Positions 1 to 11,044 are shown, counted from the first letter of the stretch. The stretch is DNA of 64,000 nt from Amphibalanus amphitrite (GCF_019059575.1 NW_024881840.1:186001-250000); one strand, 5' to 3'. The notes: a model not told the origin generated them from the sequence alone. Made by a program: numbers and translations.

Positions 1-253
1 CGAAGTGCCCTGCTGAAAGCAGTGCGTGATTTCTGTATATACAGCTCTTACATTTTAAGACGAAAATTTTTGAGCAGAGGAGCGATCTGCCGAAGAAACT
101 CCGACTGCAAATTTGATATGGAACAGACTATAGGTGTGCTTTTTCGGAAAGGATTGCGAATGTGTACCTCGACTCGTCAACCCACTCGTTTCCCCAGTCG
201 CTCCGCGGTGACCTAGCCTAACACTGCCGTCCTTTCTGTTTGCTCCCGGACAG

Positions 254-411
254 GTCACAAGGTGGCGAAGGCGGGCGGTCGTCGGCGCGGCTCTTCGCGC
301 GCCGGCAGCGAGGCCGGCTCGGATGTCGGCAGTGACCTCGGCTGGGACGACGCCGCCTCGAGCAACGCTGACCCGGGCGTCATCTCTGAGGGCGAGGAGG
401 ATGAGTTCGGG
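254..411 (+). CDS. Rab11-FIP (Rip11-like) internal exon 1 of window
   Basis: First recognisable coding exon of the + strand Rab11 family-interacting protein gene. It follows a CAG acceptor at 251-253 and reads through about 52 codons (HKVAKAGGRRRGSSRAGSE, then SEGEEDEFG) rich in Gly, Ser, Arg and acidic residues. This looks like the low-complexity linker between the N-terminal C2 region and the C-terminal Rab11-binding domain of class I FIPs. The incoming phase needs one base from an upstream exon outside the window. The donor is uncertain: GTCAGT at 412 leaves phase 0, but the next exon at 5042 needs phase 1. A weaker GTGACC donor at 416 would fix the phase, or a small exon lies unseen in the 4.6-kb intron. 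Assignment rests on linkage to the downstream exons, not on a conserved domain here. Confidence 0.6.
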
Positions 412-3269
412 GTCAGTGACCGCGCCTCGCACGGGTGTCCGGAGGGTGTGGTTTGTGTGATTGGTCTGAAATGATTAGGGCAGTCTCTGAGCTGAAATGA
501 AAATGTTTTTTACCCGATTTACCCGTTTAAATATGGTTAAACCCGATGCAAAAACCATACCTTGCCGTTGCATTAACAACAACCTTGCTGTTTGTTTGAA
601 GTAATACTTCATTCAAATATCAACACGAGTACCAGCGTTAGAGGAAGCGGCTCCTAAGTAGGTGGTTGTTTCCACGCAGGCCCCGGGAGGAGCTCAGTTG
701 CCACCTCTTTGTGCGGCGTGCCTGGGAGGCTGGCTGGGTACAGGTCACCGCTGCGGTGGTCGGCAGAGGAGCCGCCCCTCTGCGGTCGGCGGGCAGGCGG
801 CGGCCGAGGTCGGGGAGGGAGGGGCGCCAGCGGCCACCGCGCCACCGGCCGCCGAAAGCGCCTGAGCGCATTATTCCGCGGCCAGTGACGAGATTTGGAT
901 GATCGCCTTCCGCGAATCATCTCACTCTGCTAGTTTGCATTCTGAGTGAAAAGTTCAGAAGGCGAGTATGGATAAGATCGGGCAGTGGGGCTCCGATTCG
1001 GTTTGTGCTATGAGCTGGCATGCTATTATTTTATAAACGAACATGACGGTTTTTTCTTAGTCACGCTTGGATACATGCACACACGGACATCGGTGGCTGT
1101 GAAAAAAAATCAGCTAAACAAATGTAGTGTGGGTGCATGCAGACCATCGGATTTACCCCTGCATTCGTACTACGAAAAGATGCTTAGAATGTAGGCAAGT
1201 GAAGGCAGTTGTGTGATTCATCAGCTGATTTGACCCATGATACAATTAAATTGCCACCCAATAGGCTGGAAACAAGTGTGTTTATGCATCGTGTCCGTCA
1301 GCATTTTTAATTCATCTCCAACGATTTTGTCTGGAATTGGGAGCATGCTACGCAGTTAATGCTCATTTTGACCGCAACTTATGGCCACTCAACAGATCAT
1401 TGTTCTGCCAGTACGGTGAAAATCCCTCGTCAATAATAGGTTTACAGAAAGCTGTTTCCGCGATAACCTGGCTCCTCGGCGGAGTAATTTTGCTGGATCA
1501 GATCGCTCACTGGGCTGGCCTATTGCTGTGCCGGTCGATTGTGTGAGTAATTGCTGGGTTGTGGCGGCCGGTGGGGCTCGGCGGCGTCGGCGTTCTCTGT
1601 TCCCTGCCGTCGGGTCATCGGTACGACAGCCGATCGGCCCGCAGCGAACAGCGGCGAGCCCGCACACCGGCCGGGCTCCTGGGCCGCGCCGATAACCGCG
1701 CCACCATATTTACGGGTATCTGATTCTGCGGCCCAAAGTGTTTGTGGGTTCGCCGGCGTCCCCGATAACCCTGCGGCAGTGGCTGCGCCGCCCGGACCCG
1801 CCGGCACCTGTTCTCACGGCGCCCCATCCGGGTCGGTTCGGCACATCAGCGGCCAGTCGTGTCCGCACTGCCCACCCGGGCCCGCTCGGCGGCGCGTCGT
1901 TAGCACTCCTAATCCCGATTCCGGAGAGCCATTAGCCGGTGTGTGGCCGAGCAGCGCGGTTCGTGCACTGTCCCGTTGCCGTATGATCGGATATCCCAGC
2001 TGGTCCAAGGAACAACCATTTCAACAGATCACCATCAAAATTGCTTAACGGGAAACCCACAACTGCGGACTACTGGCGATTGCCAATTCAGCGGAACTCG
2101 CCTAACGACTGGTCGGTCGTGACTTGGAGGGCAGCGTATTGGATGGGTCATGTGCTAGCTGTTTGCCTTTTTAAAGGTTGTTCTCGTGGTACTTTGAACG
2201 AGTGAAGTTCACCAGCTATCGACTGCGTCGACATCAGTGTCCGAGAAATCGGTTGCTTCATAATATTCCTTGTGCTTCAACAAGCTTGAAACGTGACGAG
2301 GCCAGGCGCCGCGATTTTGCAGAATAACGCCCATCGCCTCTATGGAAAATGGAAAATACAAATGTATCTATTGGATTTTTTTCACCATGCTTTCTAGAGC
2401 TGTACACCAGCCATTTCCTACAAGTCTTTACTCGGGTTTGGTTGTGGTGCTCAAATTTAATTTAGTTTTTGCCCCAACTAAGGTTTGTCGTCATAGCTTT
2501 GATTTTGCAATCATAGGACTTGAGATTGGTGTAATTTTTATTACTATGCTGCTTTGCTACCACGTACATAATGATCAGAGATGCAAGTGTCGCCATTTAT
2601 CCTTCTGTCGGTCCGGCTGGGCGCTGTGCAGTGAGCTGCTGAGCGCCGGACCCGGCTGCTCGGCGGCGGGCGGGCGGGCCCGGCAGCGGCCGCCTGCAGC
2701 CAATAGTGCGCGTTTGACTTGCTGATGTGGCGCCGCCCCGGCCCGGCCCGGCCACGCCTCGCGGCCGGGCAGTCTGGGAGCGATTCCGGGCGGCTGCACC
2801 GGCCGCCCTGCGCCGCGCCTGCGACTCGGGGCCAGGGAAGCCGTGATGTAGCCACTGAAACGATCAGCGGCGCTGCCCAAACAGTCCGTATGGCGGCGTA
2901 ATTGAACAGTCAAGGGCTTATGTATCGCTTATGTATCATTGTTCCTGTTTGACTGGGCTGATTGAACACGGACTTCTTCTCGTGGCTAGGCAATCGACAT
3001 GCTGATTAATGTTAATGCTGGCCATTACGCAGTCTCAAAGTTGAGCGTCGTCGTATAATCTTTGAGTGGATAAGATACATTATTTTGTAATTAAAAGCCA
3101 ATTTTTATGTATGTCATTACGGGTGTATTCACATTATTACTCGTAGTTGTACCGTGCTTTTCATCTAGGATGCAATTTGCCGATCGTAGATGACTGTGAT
3201 GATTGGTTTACATACGTGGCAATGATTGGAAATGAGCTGAGCCGCCACCGAATGGATGTCTTGTCTGTG

Positions 3270-3560
3270 TGTTGGTGTGTGCCGTGCCGACTCGAGCGTG
3301 GCGTCTGCCATACTAACGCGATTGTGCCGTGTGTCCTACTGTATCGAGTCTGCCGTGTGTCATACTGATGGGTTGTGTCGTGATCCATACTGACGCGATT
3401 GTGCCGTGTGTCATACTGTATCGAGTCTACCGTGTGTCATTCTGACGGGTTGTGTCGTGACTCGTGATCCATACTGACGCGAGTGTGACGTATCTGCCAT
3501 ACTGACTCGGGCGTCACATGTTTGTCTTACTGAACGCGGTTGTGCCGTGTGTGCCACAGT
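3270..3560. repeat. Minisatellite, ~26-bp unit with three-unit higher order
   Basis: Repeated phrases such as CATACTGACGCGATTGTGCC and GTGCCGTGTGTCATACTG recur about every 26 bp. Three variants alternate (ACGCGATTGTGCCGTGTGT, TATCGAGTCTRCCGTGTGT, GGGTTGTGTCGTGATC), giving a period near 77 bp. Units decay toward both edges. It lies in a host intron and has no coding potential. Confidence 0.75.
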
Positions 3561-3718
3561 TTGATGACCACCACCACGGCCGTAAGCCGGCGACACCGGA
3601 CCTGCACGGCTCCCTGGGACGTCAGCTACACAGAGGTGAGCCGCCGGCGAGCAGAGGGAGCCAGGGAGAGGTTAGAGGTCGGCTGGGTCACGTGACCAGC
3701 CTGGTCTGCCGGCCACCA

Positions 3719-4401
3719 GGCATCGGTAAAATCCTTTTTGAAAGGATTGCATTCCCAATCCACATTCCTAGTGCCGAAGTGGATTGCATTCCTACCCGCA
3801 ATCCCCTTTTTTCACTTGGATTGTGATCAAATCCGCAATCCTTTTTTGCAATCCTGTTGTATTATTATGTGCACTAGTGGATCTGGGGGAGGGAGGGAGG
3901 GCCGTGCTTCTATCCCCAAATCACCCATTTCTAGTACCTGGTCTTGCTAGTAATTCCTTTCTAAGGCACAGGTATTTTATGGGAAATATTTTTTGCCTCA
4001 AACACCCCCACATTTTAACCTCTACCCAACCAGTGTTTTATATTTTTAAAACTCGCCCTCAAATACGTAATTTTGCCCTTCCATATGTAGTTCATCAGCG
4101 TATATTATTTTGAGCGTTTAAATTAAAAGCGTTTAAATTATTTCAAGTTTCGATGTAAAGCCCTTGATAGCAAAGTACATTAAGCCGATGAAGCCGATCT
4201 CATAATTTTCAATCGCTACAAACCATTTCAAAGCACCTATCAAACACAATCCGGATTGGATTGCAAAAATTGGAAATATGATGCAATCCAATCCGCAATC
4301 AAATCCTGTTTTTTGGAATGGATTTCAAATCCAGGTGCAATCCACCAAAAAGGAATGCAATCAGGAATTTGCAATCCTGCAATCACAATCCTACCGATGC
4401 C
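3719..4401. mobile_element. Inverted-repeat (MITE-like) element, 683 bp
   Basis: The ends are GGCATCGGTA and its inverse TACCGATGCC. Inside both ends are degenerate runs of GGATTG/CAATCC (GGATTGCATTCC on the left, GGAATGCAATC and CAATCCTGCAATC on the right), so the subterminal regions are also inverted. The element is flanked by TGCCGGCCACC at 3707-3717 and 4402-4412, an 11-bp direct repeat separated from the left terminus by one base. A duplication of 9-11 bp would suit a Mutator-like element, but no transposase is present and superfamily is not settled. Confidence 0.65.
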
Positions 4402-5041
4402 TGCCGGCCACCGCCCGCTCGCCGGCCGGCCAAACCCGGTAACTGAATACCGCGACTCTGAGAAGAACCCCACCGTATGCCCGGCTACCTGCATACACAT
4501 GCTCTACTGATGTTCTATATCGAGCCAGCCGTCTGATGGCGGCCGGGAGCGCGGCTCGCGCTAAACTTGGGAATAGCGATCTATTGATTGGAATACTTGC
4601 GCCGTCTTGATGAAATGCGAAGCCTCAACACTAATTTTCAACCTTTCTGACTTTTGTTCAAGAATGTGCAGACTTATATGGGTTTAATTAGCGTTTATAC
4701 ATCAATGCACTTAGATGTTCGTGCATTCGTTAACGGCAGAATTGGTGAGTTGTGTGCGTATTTCGAGAGCTCTTGCCTTTTGGAATGGCCGGCGGATGTC
4801 TGCTATGGGTTATGACCGGAATTTGTCGCTGTCTGCTGGAACGGAAGACAACTGGTGGTGTTTTTTTGTGACCGGTAGCTGTTAAAGTTCTGATTGTACT
4901 TGCTGTCAACTGTCCTCAGTTGCTGCGCCTGGCATCTGTCTGATGTGGCTAGTTGTCTGGTCAGTACAGTTGCAAACAGAGTGGTGAGTTTGCCCGTGTA
5001 CGTGCCCTGGTGCACTCTGACCGGTGTCTGCTGTGTCCCAG

Positions 5042-5197
5042 GCACGCCGACGGTCGACGAGACGCCGCTCTCCAGCCTGTCGAGCTCGGTGCAGTCGGGT
5101 CTGAGCGAGGCGCCGCCGGCCGCGCCGCACCTGGCCGCCATCTCTGAGCGGCCGGCCGAGACGGCCCAGGCGGCCGCGCGGGCCGACAGTCCCGAAC
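5042..5197 (+). CDS. Rab11-FIP (Rip11-like) internal exon 2 of window
   Basis: The exon lies between CTGTGTCCCAG and GTGAGT. It enters at phase 1 and encodes about 51 residues (TPTVDETPLSSLSSSVQSGL, then SEAPPAAPHLAAISERPAE and AQAAARADSPE). It is a Ser/Pro/Ala-rich, probably disordered linker with candidate phosphorylation sites. It ends with one base (phase 1), which fits the acceptor of the next exon. The strong consensus sites and high codon-position GC, unlike the surrounding intron, support it as coding. No named domain lies in this stretch; the assignment comes from the phase-compatible join to the Rab11-binding exons downstream. Confidence 0.75.
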
Positions 5198-5418
5198 GTG
5201 AGTACTGCGACGGGACCAGGAGAGACACACGGCGCCGGGACCGACGAGAGACATAGTACGGTCCCGGCGCCGGAAACTCGCCGGATCACCTACAGGGTGT
5301 CCGGATAGTTCTGGCGCTTTTCAACATTTTCTAAAACAAATGCCATTGGTTCATAGATACTAATCAATGGATCAAAACAATGACCAGGGACACCAAGCCA
5401 CATGCTTCCGCTACGTGC

Positions 5419-5945
5419 TCATTCAATGTAACCATCGCCGGCGCCGACGACGGCCTCGACGTAGGGGAGGAAGCGTCTGCGGGTTTTGACGATGCGGGGC
5501 ATTTCCAGGTCCTCCCATGCTGTCATGATGCGAGTCTTCAGCGACTCCAGGTTGGGGTGAGAAATGGCCTAGATCCTGTTCTACAAAACGCGTAGCACGC
5601 CTTAGTCGAGCGGGTCAGGTTAGGAGAATAAGGCGGCCTGATCTCATTTCGCCACGGTGATCTGGCCCGGCAAGCTCCTCTGTCAGTTTAGCTTGAATGG
5701 CAGCGGCGTTGTTGGAGGGTGCTCTGTGCTGTTGAAATGCGAAGTGACCCTTAGGGCATGTCGTCTTGACCCTCGGGTTGATGTGGCTGTCCAGGAACCC
5801 CTCGTGGGCCAGCCTGTTATTCATTTATTCGACATTGACGAAGATGATGGGACATTTTTGTCCATCAGACCCCCGCACTTTCTTCGATTGCCGCGCTGAA
5901 ATGCTGCTCCGTTCCCATATCGCGTTCGAAACGGTCTGAGAATAT
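5419..5945 (-). pseudogene. Mariner transposase, C-terminal remnant
   Basis: Reading on the - strand gives blocks typical of mariner-family DDE transposases: GSDGQKCPIIFVNVE, then INPRVKTTCPKG and GHFAFQQHRAPSNNAAAIQA, and near the end LKTRIMTAWEDLEMPRIV followed by FLPYVEAVVGAGDGYIE and a stop at 5419. The block usually written FQQDGAPSH here reads FQQHRAPSN, so the second catalytic aspartate is replaced by histidine. Frame breaks separate the blocks. The copy is dead. It belongs to the same element as the N-terminal piece at 7319-7423. Confidence 0.8.
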
Positions 5946-5949
5946 TTTC

Positions 5950-7318
5950 TAAGAGAGAGAGAGAGAGAGAGAACTGTATTTACGGACTCATGGTCCAATT
6001 GTAAATGAGACAGAACCACTTTACACTGCCAACAGTGCCCGATTCCACACAGCCCTATATCTAGAGCGTATGCTCACATCACTGTTCACAAGAGCGCTCA
6101 AAACAGTGTTTTTGGTCAAACCGAGCCTTCGGAGAAATATCCATGATGACTTTCTGAACATAACATCAAAGCTATCAATGCCTTCGCGAACATGCATTGC
6201 AGAAGCACTACAGAATCTCTCGTAGCCAAAAAACATTCGAGCAGCATTATTCAGGCAAACCTTAAACTTGTTGATAACAGACACATTGAACACGTGCCAA
6301 AGGTGAAGGCAATATACAGTGGCACAATAGGACATATACAGAAACTTCTTTACCTGATACGAGCACATCGAGAATTTCCGAATCAGCGAGTTCGTTCGAC
6401 AGCACAGTAAACGATATTGCTGCTGGATTTCCAAATTGTCAGTTGAGTCTTCAGAAATATTAAAACCTAAATATTTATAGCTATTCACATATTTCAGAGT
6501 TTCACCGCAAAGAGTAAGCTGTGGCAAACACATATTCGTGAACATTTTTGGGCGCAAGCACATACACACAGTCTTTTTCGTATTATAAACAATGTCATGT
6601 TCATTCGCATATTTTTCACATGTGTTTAGTAGGACCTGAAGGCCAAACGGCGTAGGTGACAAAAGAATCATATCATCAGCATATGCTATGTGGTTCATAC
6701 TACCTAGGTAGCGACAGCCAACACCAGTGTTATCAAGGCTCACAGACAAAGAATCAACATACAGATTAAACAAAAATGGTGAAAGAATGCCCCCCTGTCT
6801 GACCCCATTGCAAACAGTGAAGCCACTTGTAACGTACTGTCCCCATTGCGTATGAAATGATTGTGTACCATACCATTCCACGAGAAGATTTACAAGGCAA
6901 GCATCCATTCCCCTACGCAAAAGCTTGTCAAACAATTTCCAATGATTAACTCGATCAAACGCCTTTTTAGCATCAAGAAAGCACAAGAACACTGGGCTAT
7001 TGTTTCGCAAGTAGTACTCAGATAATTCCTTTACAGCATATATAGCCATGTCAGTAGAGTGTGACGGCTTAAAACCAAACTGATGGTCACTGGTACAAAA
7101 GACGTCACGGCTACGATTTAAAACGATTGACTCCAGCACTTTGGAGCTGACACTCGCTAAGGCAATCGGCCGGTAATTATCCTTATCAGAAATATTCCCA
7201 GTTTTGTCCTTCACTATGGGAACAATCACAACTTTGGTCAAACTTTTGGGCAGGTAGCCATGTATGTATTCTAAGGAATTCCCGAGTCGAATTAAACCTT
7301 TACCTGCTAAACCATTCA
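5950..7318 (-). mobile_element. 5'-truncated non-LTR retrotransposon (CR1/L2-like) inside mariner
   Basis: A LINE copy runs antisense to the window, with its reverse-transcriptase ORF at 6021-7318. After the stop comes a short 3' UTR ending in a (TC)n tract (seen as AGAGAGAG at 5952-5972), which serves as its 3' tail. The 5' end is cut off within the reverse transcriptase, so the endonuclease domain is missing; this is the usual result of incomplete target-primed reverse transcription. The insertion lies between two halves of mariner transposase, so it postdates the mariner. Confidence 0.85.
6021..7318 (-). CDS. LINE reverse transcriptase, 5'-truncated ORF
   Basis: About 430 residues without a stop encode the reverse transcriptase and thumb of a jockey-superfamily LINE, closest in feel to CR1/L2 clades. 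Visible blocks in order are: fingers region (PKSLTKVVIVPIVKDKTG, DNYRPIALASVSSKVLESI); HQFGFKPSHSTDMAIYAV; motif A (FLCFLDAKKAFDRVNHWKL, with its catalytic Asp); motif B (NGVRQGGILSPFLFNLYVDS); motif C (IAYADDMILLSP, the catalytic Asp pair); then KYLGFNISED and the C-terminal RKFSMCSYQVKKFLY region. The open frame can be extended upstream to 7388, but those first residues come from mariner DNA and are not LINE protein. No endonuclease domain is present, so this copy cannot move by itself. The long intact frame implies a fairly young insertion. Confidence 0.88.
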
Positions 7319-7423
7319 TCGAAAAACGCCGCATCGCGCTGCAACTCGAGCCTCGTTCAAGTCGCACCCGGCCGCCGCGCGCAGGCATTCAGCGACAAGG
7401 CGCATCTTCGCCCATCTACCCAT
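7319..7423 (-). pseudogene. Mariner transposase, N-terminal remnant
   Basis: About 34 residues on the - strand from an ATG at 7423 (MGRWAKMRLVAECLRAAAG, then EARVAARCGVFR) fit the start of a mariner helix-turn-helix DNA-binding domain. The sequence stops where the LINE begins. About 150 bp separate the ATG from the right terminal repeat, the normal leader length for a mariner. Confidence 0.6.
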
Positions 7424-7787
7424 CACTGAAAACGATTTCAAGGTCATATTTACACGACCTCTGGCTGAGCAATCAACGAGGGGTCATGTCTGTGATGATT
7501 GGCTGAATGTCCAATAATCACAGCGCGCGTTACACGGCGTCCAAAAGAAGCGCCAGGACTTTCCGGACACCCTGTATTCATATTGTGGTCATAAGTCATG
7601 ATATGATAATGGTCGGGTCATGTATCGGGTGAGACACTTTTTAATGTTGCCTTGCACAATATTTGGTATTTACGACGAATGCACCTATATTGAAATGGTT
7701 TATAGGTGATGATTTGATATGAATATTTTCCATCTCTTATTTGTTTGTGTTATATAACGGAATAAGTCCCAAGCGCGGGCCCATATA

Positions 7788-8595
7788 CCGGGTGGCCCAA
7801 AAAAAACGTTCCGAACTTTGTAGGCCTATATCTCAAATTCGAGTGCAAATAACGAGCCAAAATTTTCATCAAGGTTGCGTCACTTCTTTGCGCATTGGTA
7901 TGCCAAATTATAACACTGTAAGATCATTTTCAAGCCAGCTATCTTATGTTGAATTAAGTAAGACGTTTTTGCTTTTTTTGCCGATGTTGAACGGCAGTAA
8001 TGATTGGCTTAGACGTATGGACGTACCATGTTAGAAAAAAAAGAATGGAAAAATAAAACACGTGAATGAAACCAGCACGTGTGTTGTTATTTTAAATATT
8101 TTTGTCCCACTTATGTGCCAAATATTCAAATACTGAGCCAAAATAGTGTTAATGGATGCCATTTGTTTTAACAAGTCCTGTTTCGAGCAGGAGTGGCACG
8201 GTGCATGGGTGACTGCTGATCGCCCTCCATTCAAGAAGATCAAACAGTAAATCGACCGAATAAGGAAAAAAGCTAGAGGGAATGTGTCACCCTGAGGCCT
8301 GAACCATCAATGAGACTAGTTGCCAGTAGCAGTCATGGCTGCGGGCCGTGGTGCCGAGATGGAAGTGGCCCGTTCACTCACATTTTTTAGTAAACACCTG
8401 AGCAAAAAAGTAATTTTTACATGGCATGCTAGAAACACGAACCATTGAAACAGTAATTGACCGAATAACATAAGAATCATACCATTTACTGAAAATGTAT
8501 GCCGCATTGACTATTGGAAGTTGTAATGTTGTATCGTTATCGCTTTCTGAGAAATATTGATTTAAAGTTGGGAACGTTTTTTCTGGGCCACCCGG
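7788..8595. mobile_element. Mariner-type MITE, 808 bp
   Basis: The ends are CCGGGTGGCCCAAAAAAAAC and, inverted, CCGGGTGGCCCAGAAAAAAC, each followed by GTTCC. Both are flanked by TA. The open frames inside are short and none shows transposase motifs, so this is a non-autonomous copy. Confidence 0.85.
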
Positions 8596-8994
8596 TATAG
8601 CCACTCTGTCCGTTCTGCTCGCCCCATCGCTCCCATTTTCTCGTCACCCTCGGTGGCTCAGCCGCGCTGACAGCGATGGGAGTGCCAGCAAAGCATGTCC
8701 ACTGCAGCCCCGGATTCTCCCGAGTGTATTTTGCGTCGTGCCTGTTCTTGTTTTCCTGTCAGATCTGGTTTCTCCCATCTTGTCCTTTCCTGTCCGGTCA
8801 TGTCCTGTCATGTCCTGTCCCGTCATGTCACGACCTGTCCCGCCTTGCCCGTTCTGATCTGCTCTACCCTGCCCTGCCCTGCTCTGCCCACTGCCCAGCC
8901 CTGTCCCGTTTCGTCCACTCTTATCCTCCCCCCCCCCCCCGCTCGTTCATGCCGTGCGGGACCTCTGACCTCAGCCGTGGTGCGCTACCCTCAG

Positions 8995-9249
8995 CGTCAG
9001 CTCGGCGGCTGGGAGTGTCGGCTCGCTCGTCGGGCCGCCTGGGACGCGACGAGCCTCGGGAGAGGGTCGCCGTCGCCGACGACACGCCCGACGAGCCGCC
9101 CGAGGGCGACGTCAAGGCGAAGAAGAAGCTGGAGAAGATGATGTCGCCGCTCAAGAAGACGCCGCAGATCTTCCGCCAGCTGGCCGCCAAGAAGGAGAAA
9201 GATCCGATGGATGTGTTCGAGAGAGAGCCGGCTTCGGAAGAGCAGTCAC
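8995..9249 (+). CDS. Rab11-FIP (Rip11-like) internal exon 3 of window
   Basis: About 85 codons enter at phase 1 after CTACCCTCAG and leave at phase 1 before GTGAGT. A second in-phase acceptor 6 bp inward (exon from 9001) is equally possible and would drop two residues. The protein begins SARRLGVSARSSGRLGRDEP, passes through an acidic patch (DDTPDEPPEGDVKAKKKLEK) and ends with MSPLKKTPQIFRQLAAKKEK and DPMDVFEREPASEEQS. Basic and acidic clusters alternate, as in the regulatory linker of class I FIPs. Codon usage is strongly GC-ending like the other exons. The phase matches both neighbours exactly. Confidence 0.82.
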
Positions 9250-10820
9250 GTGAGTTTGGAGGGGAGAGGGGCAGCGCGCGGATAGCGAGGTGACAGCGGA
9301 TGGGCATGCAGTTACACGCTCTGGGGGAATTATGCCAGGAGACTCACTGATCAGTTATCGTCTCTAGCCTGCATCGGTTATTTAAGTTGAGGCCGAGATT
9401 GGTCAGTTAGGTCAGAATGTAATTGTGAAAAAAATCAAACTACTGACTTGACCACGTCAATAACAATTGCAGTCATCATAATTATGTCGGAACATTATCC
9501 TCAATTGTTTTGCTTACGAACTTGGACAAACCATTAGCAGTAGCAGTCATATCCCTGACCAGTATTGACCATAACCATTGTTCAGTGATATGACTGCTTA
9601 TCACGATTCTGGCCTTGCCGACCGGCGACGCTGTAGGTTTTCTTCCGGTGACTTTGCTTAATGTCGGCTGCGTCGTAGTAAGTAGAGGCGTAGAATGTCG
9701 TCCTCGGAGGGCGTGCCGAGCCTGACAGTCGGCTTATTCCGGCCGAGATTGGCGGCTCGTGAACTTACCCCGCAACTGGTGATGTCCCGGCGGTCCTTCC
9801 GCGCGCCAGGGGGAGATCGCCCCCCCCCCCCTGGTGACATTCTTTGTACGCGGCATTATCGCCGCAGAGGCGGCGGCACTGACCACAGAGAGAAATCGCC
9901 GCCGCCTTCTGGGAACGGTGGCCGCCGGTGCCGTGAAAAGAGGATCGGCCGCCGCCCGGCGCCGTGTTGTTGGCCACGCGCTCGGACTGCGTGGGGATGA
10001 GCTGGCGGCTGCAGGGAGCCGGGGAATGCGGTCAGACGCGCTGCGTAACGCCATTAGTGGAGGAGTGAGCGCAAGGCGTATTAATTACCAACTTAGTGGT
10101 AATTGCAGACAGGGATTTGTCTAATCCTGTCCTAGGATGATGTCATCGCTATTTTTGACCGTCTGTTGTGATGAGTTTCCTGTCAGTGTTGTTATGACAC
10201 TTTCGTGTAATACTGTTAGCATTCCTCTAAAGGGTTTTTTTCGATACAGTACATGTATTTCATTTCTCTGGAAATGTTAGACGGGACTGGCACATCGCTG
10301 CTCGCTTCCAGTTCTACGATACGCTTACCAGTCTGGTTAAGAGAAGCTAACAGTTACACCTGTAGTCTGTTTGTTCTCGGCCTTTTTCCGTGTACTTGAC
10401 ATGTAATTCGTTTATCCGACGAGGAAAATGTCTGGTGTGAACAGGTACTCGGTGCTGCTCGCAGGGTGCTGGAACACCACCTGTGTTGCCGGCCTTTTCC
10501 ATGTTTTCCACGAGGAAGACTAGGTGCCGGGTGTCGCCGTGGCCCGGGAGGAGGGGATGTTTTGTGGACCACCCCCGATCCACGCCGGCGGAGGTTGCCG
10601 TGCCTTCAAGACGAATGATGGAAACTCTTTCTGTGCTTTGATTGCTTTCTCCTCTCTTTTGGTTAGACCCGTCTATTTCTTCTCCTCCCGCTCCCCTCCC
10701 AATTATCCCACACGCCAGTGCTCTCTCACGGATTCTGCTCCCTCACAGTGACCGCGGCCCGTCCCGCCGATCCCCGCTCTCTGAGTCGCCGCACTGACCG
10801 GCTGCCGTCTCCTTTGACAG
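9250..10820 (+). other. Rab11-FIP intron, 1.6 kb
   Basis: No coding exon or mobile element is recognisable. A GC-rich stretch at about 9700-10030 gives overlapping open frames on both strands that I regard as compositional. Near the 3' end is a pyrimidine-rich region (about 10620-10820) leading to the acceptor TTTGACAG. Confidence 0.6.
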
Positions 10821-11044
10821 CGGGCGCCACCGTGTCACTGCTGCCGCTCTCTGACGGCCGCGAGTCCCGCGTGGTGGAGGGCGGCAACGAGCGACGGCCG
10901 GCCGCCGCCGAGCCGTCGCGCCTCTCGCCAGAGACGCTGCGCGCCTTCGACGGCCGCTCGCGAGACAGTCTGATCGAGCAGGTGCGCAGCCTGCAGGACG
11001 AACTGAAAAAGGTCAAGGACGAGCTGAAAAAGTCCAAGGCACAG
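10821..11044 (+). CDS. Rab11-FIP exon with first half of the Rab11-binding coiled coil
   Basis: Seventy-five codons after TTTGACAG, entering at phase 1 and ending at a codon boundary before GTGAGT. The N-terminal part (GATVSLLPLSDGRESRVVEG) is linker. From RLSPETLRAFDGRSRDSLIE the sequence becomes a heptad-patterned helix (QVRSLQDELKKVKDELKKSK) that forms the coiled coil preceding the FIP Rab11-binding domain. In the family this parallel coiled-coil dimer presents two Rab11 sites and recruits the protein to recycling endosomes. The helix continues without a break into the last exon. Confidence 0.87.

Larger units (their letters stand above)
412..5041 (+). other. Rab11-FIP intron, 4.6 kb
   Basis: No coding exon is supported here. 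It holds GC-rich CpG-dense stretches (about 1550-1935 and 2620-2870) whose open frames occur on both strands and look like base-composition artefacts, a 26-bp satellite-like array at 3270-3560 and an inverted-repeat element at 3719-4401. A short exon fixing the phase between the flanking exons could be hidden here. Confidence 0.55.
5293..7574 (-). mobile_element. Mariner-like element carrying a nested LINE
   Basis: Termini are CAGGGTGTCCGGATAGTTCT on the left and, inverted, CAGGGTGTCCGGAAAGTCCT on the right. Both are flanked by TA (5291-5292 and 7575-7576), as expected for Tc1/mariner. The similarity continues inward (GGCGCTT). Transposase remnants on the - strand lie on either side of a LINE that occupies about 5950-7318. 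The two remnants account for roughly 210 of a usual 340 or so residues, so the middle is missing or lost at the LINE insertion. The element sits in a Rab11-FIP intron in antisense. Confidence 0.88.
5198..8994 (+). other. Rab11-FIP intron with two DNA transposons
   Basis: It contains a mariner-like element carrying a nested LINE (5293-7574) and a second TA-flanked MITE (7788-8595). The last 200 bases are a degenerate TGTCCTG/CCTGCC pyrimidine-rich repeat (about 8780-8935) ending in a C-run, which forms a very long polypyrimidine tract before the next acceptor. No additional exon is seen. Confidence 0.7.
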
